64,000 nucleotides of DNA from Micromonospora sp. NBC_01740. Its GTDB lineage: Bacteria; Actinomycetota; Actinomycetes; Mycobacteriales; Micromonosporaceae. The position numbers and the translations under genes were made by a program. Shown in pieces: positions 58,861 through 64,000 of this stretch. The stretch covers positions 4,464,001 through 4,528,000 of the forward strand of contig NZ_CP109150.1 of assembly GCF_035920365.1 (NCBI RefSeq). The letters run 5' to 3'. Position 1 is the stretch's first letter. Each line of letters opens with the position of its first letter. The notes beneath the pieces are model-generated. The model worked only from the letters and a program-made list of their open reading frames with translations, searched no databases and had not been told where the DNA came from.

Positions 58861-58924
58861 CACCCGCGACGCCCACCGCTGCGTCGGTCATCGCACCGCG
58901 CGGGAGCGGTGGGCGTTGCGGGTG
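58861..58924. terminator. Hairpin overlapping the 3' end of the NTPase gene
   Basis: Two 19-base arms (CACCCGCGACGCCCACCGC and its near complement) pair with one mismatch across a 26-base loop. It starts 5 bases after the VOC stop and includes the last coding bases of the convergent NTPase gene, so it may end transcripts from both sides. Confidence 0.65.
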
Positions 58925-60612
58925 CGCAGGGCGAAGAAGAGCGCCGCCGCCCGGCGGACCTCACCCGACCGCCGGGGATCCGCGGCGATCTCGTGCAGCA
59001 GGTCCCGGTCGGCGCGGTCCGCCGCCAGCGTCGTCAGCAGCGAGAAGCACTCCCGGGCGGCGTCCCGGCCGCCGGGACCGTCCGCGCCGCCGGACCAGTG
59101 GGTGAGCAGAGCCGCCAGCACGTCCGCCCGGAACGCCGGCGCGCCAGCGGCGGCCGTGCCCCGGCCGGCGAGCAGGTGACCCGCGGCGATCGCCCCGACC
59201 GGCTCGGTCAGCCGGGCGCGCAGGAAGGCCGGCGTGACGGCGGCCCGGCTGATCGCCTGCAACGCGACGAACCGCGCCGAGCCGGTGTTCATCAGCGTCA
59301 CCCACTCGTCCGGCCGCCAGTCGCGGGCGAGCGGCCCGGCCGCCAGGTACTCCACCAGGCTGGGCCAGACCGAGGCCAGGGCGTGGCGGTCGGCCCGGAA
59401 GAGGTCGGTGGCGAGCAGGATCTGCCGTACCCGCGCGGGCCAGTCGGGCAGCACCGTCGCCGGGACAGCCGGGGCGTGGGCCGCCGACCAGTCGACGACC
59501 GCCGCCACCGGGTCGGCGCCAGCGACGGCGGCGGTCGCCGCCACCTCGACGAGGTCGGTGTGCCGGGTGTCCAGCCAGGCGGCGACCGCCTCGCCGTCGG
59601 GCGGGCGGTGCCGCAGCGCCGCGCAGGCGGCGTCGAGGCTGGCCCGGCCGCCGCGCAGCAGGGCGCGGACGAACTCGTCGAGCAGGGCGGCCGGGCCCGC
59701 CGGTGTGGCCGCCTCCGCCTGCCCGCCCTCCCAGACCAGCACCGCGACGGTGGCGGTGAGCGGGTTGTGCACCGGCCCGGTGATGCGCTGGGCGTGGGTC
59801 CAGTCCAGGAACCTGCGGGCCGTGCCGGCGTCGGGGAACCAGCGGGCCGCCAGCAGCGCCACGTCCGCGTCGGTGAAGTGCGCCAGGTGGTACGCCGGAT
59901 AACCGTCGCCCAGCACGGCCAGCTCGTCCTCCGCCAGGTGCCGCGTGGTCACCATGACCCGCCAGGGCCTCGACAGGCCGGCCGGGCCGGGGGAGCGGGC
60001 CAGCTCCGCGAGGCGGTTCAGGACGACGGCCCGTTCGTCCGGGTCGGCCACTGCGTCGAGCGCGTCGACGCAGACCAGCCACCGCCGGCCGGGGGCGGGG
60101 GCCTGTTCGACGTCGAGCGGGGCGCCGTCGCGCGGGTACGCCTCGGCGAGCGCCGCGGACAGCGGCTGGCGCACCAGGGCGGCGGCCGGCAGGCTCACCA
60201 GCACCGGCCCGGGCGGGCAGCGCCGTCGCCGCCCGCGCCCGGCGAGCCACCGCTGCGCCGAGCGGGCGCTCTCGTAGCGCACGAGCGCCGTCTTCCCGCT
60301 GCCCGGCTCCCCGATCAGCAGCACGTTGCCGGCGCCGGTGAGCAGGTCCGCCACGTCGACGCCGTCGCCGGACGCGGCGAGCCGTGGCACCGCGCGGCGC
60401 GGCACGTACACCTCGGACAGCGGCTTGACGTAGCCGCCGAAGCGGTGCGGGTGGACGATGCCGGCGTCGGCCTCGCCGCGCCAGACCGGGCGCAGCGCGG
60501 CCCACCAGCCGCGCCGGCCCCGGGAGTGGCGGCGGACGGCGACGACCGCGGTGACGAGCGCCAGCGTGCCGCTGACGACGCTGGCGACCTTGTCCGAGAC
60601 GTCCAGGTCCAT
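58888..60612 (-). CDS. Membrane-anchored NACHT/STAND-like P-loop NTPase
   Basis: 574 aa. A single hydrophobic segment (about residues 9-26) followed by Arg/Lys suggests an N-terminal membrane anchor with the rest cytosolic. Walker A GEPGSGKT is at 101-108 and a Walker B-like WLVCVDALDAV at 178-188, with a sensor-like Arg region (VMVTTRH) after it, consistent with NACHT-type signalling NTPases. The C-terminal half is helical and Ala-rich with no recognised repeat. The ATG lies 6 bases after the vWA stop, so the two are co-translated. As third gene of a kinase-vWA-NTPase operon it could be a switch or effector; the exact STAND clade is not certain. Confidence 0.8.
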   Translation of the reverse strand: MDLDVSDKVASVVSGTLALVTAVVAVRRHSRGRRGWWAALRPVWRGEADAGIVHPHRFGGYVKPLSEVYVPRRAVPRLAASGDGVDVADLLTGAGNVLLIGEPGSGKTALVRYESARSAQRWLAGRGRRRRCPPGPVLVSLPAAALVRQPLSAALAEAYPRDGAPLDVEQAPAPGRRWLVCVDALDAVADPDERAVVLNRLAELARSPGPAGLSRPWRVMVTTRHLAEDELAVLGDGYPAYHLAHFTDADVALLAARWFPDAGTARRFLDWTHAQRITGPVHNPLTATVAVLVWEGGQAEAATPAGPAALLDEFVRALLRGGRASLDAACAALRHRPPDGEAVAAWLDTRHTDLVEVAATAAVAGADPVAAVVDWSAAHAPAVPATVLPDWPARVRQILLATDLFRADRHALASVWPSLVEYLAAGPLARDWRPDEWVTLMNTGSARFVALQAISRAAVTPAFLRARLTEPVGAIAAGHLLAGRGTAAAGAPAFRADVLAALLTHWSGGADGPGGRDAARECFSLLTTLAADRADRDLLHEIAADPRRSGEVRRAAALFFALRTRNAHRSRAVR

Positions 60613-60618
60613 CGGCGG

Positions 60619-62070
60619 TCAGGACCGGCCCGCGCCCGGCCGGTCCGCCGACAGGTGGTGGGTGCCGCATCCCTGGCAGTACGCGCCGGTCTGCTCCTCG
60701 CGGCAGTGCCGCCACGGCGCGGGCGGTCCGGCCGGCGCGACCCGCTGCGCCGGCGGCTCCTGCGGTCCCCACCGGGACGTGTGGTGCGCCACGACCAGGG
60801 AGGACTGCGTGAGTCGGACGTCGACGTCGGGCTTGAGGCGGACCCGGCCGTCGGCGGCGTCCAGGACGTCCACGACGCGGGCGAGCAGGGCGACGTCGTC
60901 GTCGCGGCCCGTGGCGTGGGCGAGCGCCACCGCGCGCCCGAGCTGCTCCTCCGCCTCGACGACCCGGCCCGCCCGGGCGGCGGCCAGCCCCCGCTGGACC
61001 GCCGCCGCGTAGTCCTGCTGGCGGGTGTAGTACGCGACGCTCTCGTTGATCTCCGAGTACCGCAGTGCGTCCTCGGTCCACTCCACGTCGAGTGGCACCT
61101 CGACCGGCGTGGTGGCCGCGCCCGCGTGGACGCTCAACCAGCCGATGCGCCGGCTCACCCCGGGCGCCATCGCGTCGACCTCCAGGGCGACGTGGTAGTC
61201 CCGCTGGTCGTGCGGGCTCCACGCGCCGACCGGGTAGTCGGTGCCCAGCTCGCCGGCCGGCTCGCCGCGCCCGCTCAGGTCGGCCAGCGCCGGGTGCACC
61301 TGCTTGACGAAGCGGACCCGGGCCAGTCCGGTGGTGCGCACCCGGAGCCGGACGTCGGGGACCCGCCGGGACATCGCGCGGGTCAGCACCGCCCGGAAGT
61401 CGTCGGCGAGCCCCGTGAGGTCCTCGACCGGCACGACGGGGTTGGCGCCCAACGCCTCCGCGATGCCAAGCAGTTCCGCCGCGTCCCAGTCGTGCACGCC
61501 GTCGGCGGAGCCGATGGCGCGGCAGTCGACGGTGAACCGGCCGACGCAGTCGTCCACCGCTGCCCGCAGGTCGGCGGGGAGCTGGGACTCGTTGCGTCCG
61601 TCGGTGAGCAGGATGACGTGCCCGATCGCGTCCGGTCGTGTGGCCAGCAGGTGGCGGGCCAGCAGCAGCCACGTGCCGATGGCGGTGCCGCCGTGCGGCG
61701 TCACGTGCCGCAACGCGTTGCGGGCGGCGGCCCGGGTGGTCTCGTCGGCGACCGCCAGCCGCCGGTCGCCCGGGTAGACCATCGTGGCGCGGGCGGTGCC
61801 GGCCACCACAGCGAACGCGACCCCGTCGGGCAGGGCGTCGATGGCCGCGGCGGTGGCCCGCCGGGCGGCGCGCATCTTGGCCTGGGGCGCGCCCATCGAG
61901 CCTGAGGAGTCGAGCAGGATCACCTCCGCGAGGTCGTCGTGCCGGACGTCGGCATGGACGGGTTCCTCGCCCCGGACGGTGGCGACCACGTCGAGGACCG
62001 CCCCGTCGGCGGAGACGCACTCGGTGTGGTGCGCGCGCAGCCGCAGCGGCAGATCGTTGGCGGGGGACAC
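60619..62070 (-). CDS. von Willebrand factor A domain protein with C-terminal zinc-binding tail
   Basis: 483 aa from a GTG at 62070 with GGAAAGAGG just upstream; longer in-frame starts run into the kinase gene. The vWA domain has a complete metal-ion site: DSSGSM (54-59), Thr129 in HGGT and Asp157 in LLTDGRN. A beta-rich middle (about 230-350) and a helical, TPR-like stretch (about 355-420) follow. The tail has Cys456, Cys465, Cys468 and His471, a likely zinc site. vWA domains bind protein ligands through Mg. Here it probably bridges the kinase and the NTPase, between whose genes it lies with gaps of 6 and 35 bases. Confidence 0.85.
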   Translation of the reverse strand: MSPANDLPLRLRAHHTECVSADGAVLDVVATVRGEEPVHADVRHDDLAEVILLDSSGSMGAPQAKMRAARRATAAAIDALPDGVAFAVVAGTARATMVYPGDRRLAVADETTRAAARNALRHVTPHGGTAIGTWLLLARHLLATRPDAIGHVILLTDGRNESQLPADLRAAVDDCVGRFTVDCRAIGSADGVHDWDAAELLGIAEALGANPVVPVEDLTGLADDFRAVLTRAMSRRVPDVRLRVRTTGLARVRFVKQVHPALADLSGRGEPAGELGTDYPVGAWSPHDQRDYHVALEVDAMAPGVSRRIGWLSVHAGAATTPVEVPLDVEWTEDALRYSEINESVAYYTRQQDYAAAVQRGLAAARAGRVVEAEEQLGRAVALAHATGRDDDVALLARVVDVLDAADGRVRLKPDVDVRLTQSSLVVAHHTSRWGPQEPPAQRVAPAGPPAPWRHCREEQTGAYCQGCGTHHLSADRPGAGRS

Positions 62071-62105
62071 GGGTGACCTCTTTCCGTCGGGGCCGGCGGC
62101 CGGGA

Positions 62106-64000
62106 TCACCACCACGTCACCGGCCGGTACGCGTTGGCCAGCTCGACGAGCGCGATTCGCTCGCGCCGGTCGGCGGTGCGCCGGGCGCGGGAGCGGCAGC
62201 GGCGCTCGAAGGCGCGACGGAGGGCGTCCTCGTCGAGCCGGTGACCGAACAGCCGCCGGCCGCCGTGGCGCTCCTCGGTCAGGTCGCAGTGCAGCGCGAT
62301 CCGCAGGATGTGCGCCTCCACCTCCTCGCGTTCGCCGAACGGGGGCAGCTTGTCGACGATCGCGGCGGCGTCGAGCGCCGTGTCGAGCCGGTGCCCGTCG
62401 TCCGGCGCGTCGAGCAGGATGCGCACCGCACAGGTCACCGCCGCCGTCGAGGCGCGGGAGGACTCCGGCACCCGCAGCAGGGCGTCCGCCGCGCTGCGCG
62501 CGTCCGCCGTCGCCAGCAGGCAGCGGGCCAGCCCGAACGCCGCGCCCACCACGCCCGGGTCGGCGCCCCACACCCCCTGGTAGTGGTCGGCCGCCGTGCG
62601 CGGGTCACCGTCGAGTTCGCAGGCCACCGCGTACGCGAGCCGCGTGGACACCTCGCCGGGCAGCCAGCCGTAGACCTGCGCGAACCAGCGCCGGGCGGTG
62701 CCGGCGTCCCGCCCCACCAGGGCCACCAGGGCGCGGTGCCACCACAGCGCCCAGTCCCGCGACTCCTCGGGGAAGTCGGCGAGCAGCGGGCCGGCCTCGT
62801 CCACCCGCCCGGTGGCGAGGTGGGCCCGGACGGCGCGGTAGGTCACCTGCGCGGTCTGCTCCGGGGCGGTCCGCAACAGCTCGATGAGCTCGGCCGGGTC
62901 GGCGGCGCCGAGCGAGGCGAGGAACCCGGCGGCCGGGTCGGCGCCGTCGACCAGGGGTACGGGCAGGCCGAGCATGATCTCCACGACGTCCAGGGCGTCG
63001 CGGTCGGTGTGCAGGGCGAAGGCGCACGCGGACGGGCTGAACAGGGTGGACCGGGTCGGCCGGGGCACGCCGTCGGCCGCCGAGCTGACCTGCCGTCGTA
63101 CGCCCCGGACCTGTTCGCGCATCTCGGCGGCGGCGGCGAACCGGTCCTCCGGCGCGGCGGCGGTGGCCCGGGCGAGCAGCCGCAGGAACGGGTCGAGCCG
63201 CGCGGGCACGGGCAGCCGCAGCACGTCCTGCCCTGGCGGGATCCGGGTCACCTCGGTGGACCGGGGCACCAGGGTCAGCGCGGCGAGGGTCCGGCCGACG
63301 GTGTAGAGGTCCGACCGCACGCTCGGGCCGGCGGGCCCCAGCCGCTCCACCTCCGGAGCGGTGTAGCCCGCGGTGCCCCACGCCGGGCTCACCGTGTTGT
63401 CGATGCGGCGGGCCGCGCCGAAGTCGACCAGCTTGATCGGGTCGTTGGTGCCCTGGCCGCCGACCCGCATCACGTTCTCGGGCTTCAGGTCGCAGTAGAG
63501 CCAACCCTGGTCGTGCAGGTACTCGAAGGCGTCGAGGATCTGCACGGCGTATCCCAGCGCCTGCGCCACGTCCACGGCGGTGGAACCGCCGCCCGGGCCG
63601 GCCGCGCTGCGGGCCTCCTCCAGGGTGCCGCCGTTGACGTACTCCATCACCAGGTAGCCGGCGTCCCGGTCGGACTCGGGCCGCAGCGCGTGGGTGATGG
63701 TGACGATCCTCGGGTGGTTCAGCGCGATCAGCGCCTGCCGCTCGGCGACGAACGCCGCGATGGCCTCCCGGTCCTCCGGGTTGCGTTGCCCCTTCAGCAC
63801 CCGCCAGGCGCCGTCCATGTCCTCGTCCCGGGCGAGGAACACCCAGCCGACGCCGCCGTTGCCGAGACAGCCCTCGATCCGGTACCGCCCGGCGCGCAGG
63901 TCGCCGTCGGCCAGGGGCGGGGTGAAGGAGTACCGGGTGCCGCAGTCGGGGCAGAAGCCGGCTACCCGGGGCAGCCGGGGACCGCGGTGGCGGGGGCAGC
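62106..64000 (-). CDS. PknG-like Ser/Thr protein kinase, N-terminus cut by window edge
   Basis: The frame is open from the right edge (about 631 residues visible). Order: a rubredoxin-like zinc ribbon (Cys-Pro-Arg-His at the edge, then CPDCG), kinase domain with a Gly loop GCLGNGGVGWVF (about 63835-63870), ATP-binding Lys in WRVLKG (63794), catalytic Asp in YCDLKPEN (63491) and DFG (63425), then a TPR-like helical half ending VELANAYRP. This order, the VLKG and LKPEN motifs, the TVGRTLAALTL segment and the STLFSPS and GAAFGLAR stretches match mycobacterial PknG along the protein. All catalytic residues are present, so an active soluble kinase is expected. Unlike pknG of mycobacteria, the downstream partners here are a vWA protein and a NACHT-like NTPase. 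Confidence 0.9.
   Translation of the reverse strand, partial: CPRHRGPRLPRVAGFCPDCGTRYSFTPPLADGDLRAGRYRIEGCLGNGGVGWVFLARDEDMDGAWRVLKGQRNPEDREAIAAFVAERQALIALNHPRIVTITHALRPESDRDAGYLVMEYVNGGTLEEARSAAGPGGGSTAVDVAQALGYAVQILDAFEYLHDQGWLYCDLKPENVMRVGGQGTNDPIKLVDFGAARRIDNTVSPAWGTAGYTAPEVERLGPAGPSVRSDLYTVGRTLAALTLVPRSTEVTRIPPGQDVLRLPVPARLDPFLRLLARATAAAPEDRFAAAAEMREQVRGVRRQVSSAADGVPRPTRSTLFSPSACAFALHTDRDALDVVEIMLGLPVPLVDGADPAAGFLASLGAADPAELIELLRTAPEQTAQVTYRAVRAHLATGRVDEAGPLLADFPEESRDWALWWHRALVALVGRDAGTARRWFAQVYGWLPGEVSTRLAYAVACELDGDPRTAADHYQGVWGADPGVVGAAFGLARCLLATADARSAADALLRVPESSRASTAAVTCAVRILLDAPDDGHRLDTALDAAAIVDKLPPFGEREEVEAHILRIALHCDLTEERHGGRRLFGHRLDEDALRRAFERRCRSRARRTADRRERIALVELANAYRPVTWW

Overview
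The window looks like a chromosomal segment of a very GC-rich actinomycete. Nearly all third codon positions are G or C, GTG starts are common, and a modular type I polyketide synthase (PKS) cluster sits beside a PknG-like kinase locus. The style suggests Micromonosporaceae (Micromonospora-like), but this is an impression from gene content and not a proven assignment.

Region 1 (1-39165, all + strand) is the terminal part of a modular PKS. It has five consecutive genes with gaps of 25-49 bases: a 5'-truncated bimodular protein, a bimodular protein with two DH domains, a monomodular protein, another bimodular protein, and a last module carrying a thioesterase. Reading the domains gives eight extension modules: mmal/KR, mmal/KR, mal/DH-KR, mmal/DH-KR, mmal/KR, mmal/KR, mal/KR (A-type), mal/dead KR-TE (mal = malonyl-CoA, mmal = methylmalonyl-CoA). 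The predicted chain counted from the released carboxyl has a C3 ketone, oxygens at C5, C7, C9, C15 and C17, methyls at C6, C8, C10, C14 and C16, and a conjugated C10-C13 diene. The loading end lies left of the window.

Region 2 (39253-43031) holds a DrrAB-like ABC exporter pair and a UDPGT-family glycosyltransferase, probably for export, self-protection or tailoring. Region 3 (43099-49549, - strand) holds two LAL-type LuxR regulators, plausible pathway activators. A 1.4 kb stretch with no convincing gene follows.

Region 4 (50944-58855) is an accessory block of short units in mixed orientation: a MatB-like protein whose nucleotide-binding motifs have decayed, a cold-shock-domain protein with an extra C-terminal domain, an Sfp/EntD-type phosphopantetheinyl transferase, an intact MatB-like malonyl-CoA synthetase, a HAD phosphatase resembling the AHBA-associated RifM family, a second ABC exporter pair, a DUF5988-like small protein and a VOC-fold protein. 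The transferase would activate the carrier proteins, MatB would supply (methyl)malonyl-CoA, and the exporter and VOC protein could contribute to resistance.

Region 5 (58888-64000, - strand) looks separate from the polyketide pathway. It is a three-gene operon of a PknG-like kinase (zinc ribbon-kinase-TPR, cut by the window edge), a von Willebrand A protein with a C-terminal zinc-binding tail, and a membrane-anchored NACHT-like P-loop NTPase. This kinase-vWA-NTPase trio is the best candidate here for an uncharacterised signalling or conflict system. No rRNA, tRNA, CRISPR array, transposase, P450 or deoxysugar gene was recognised.
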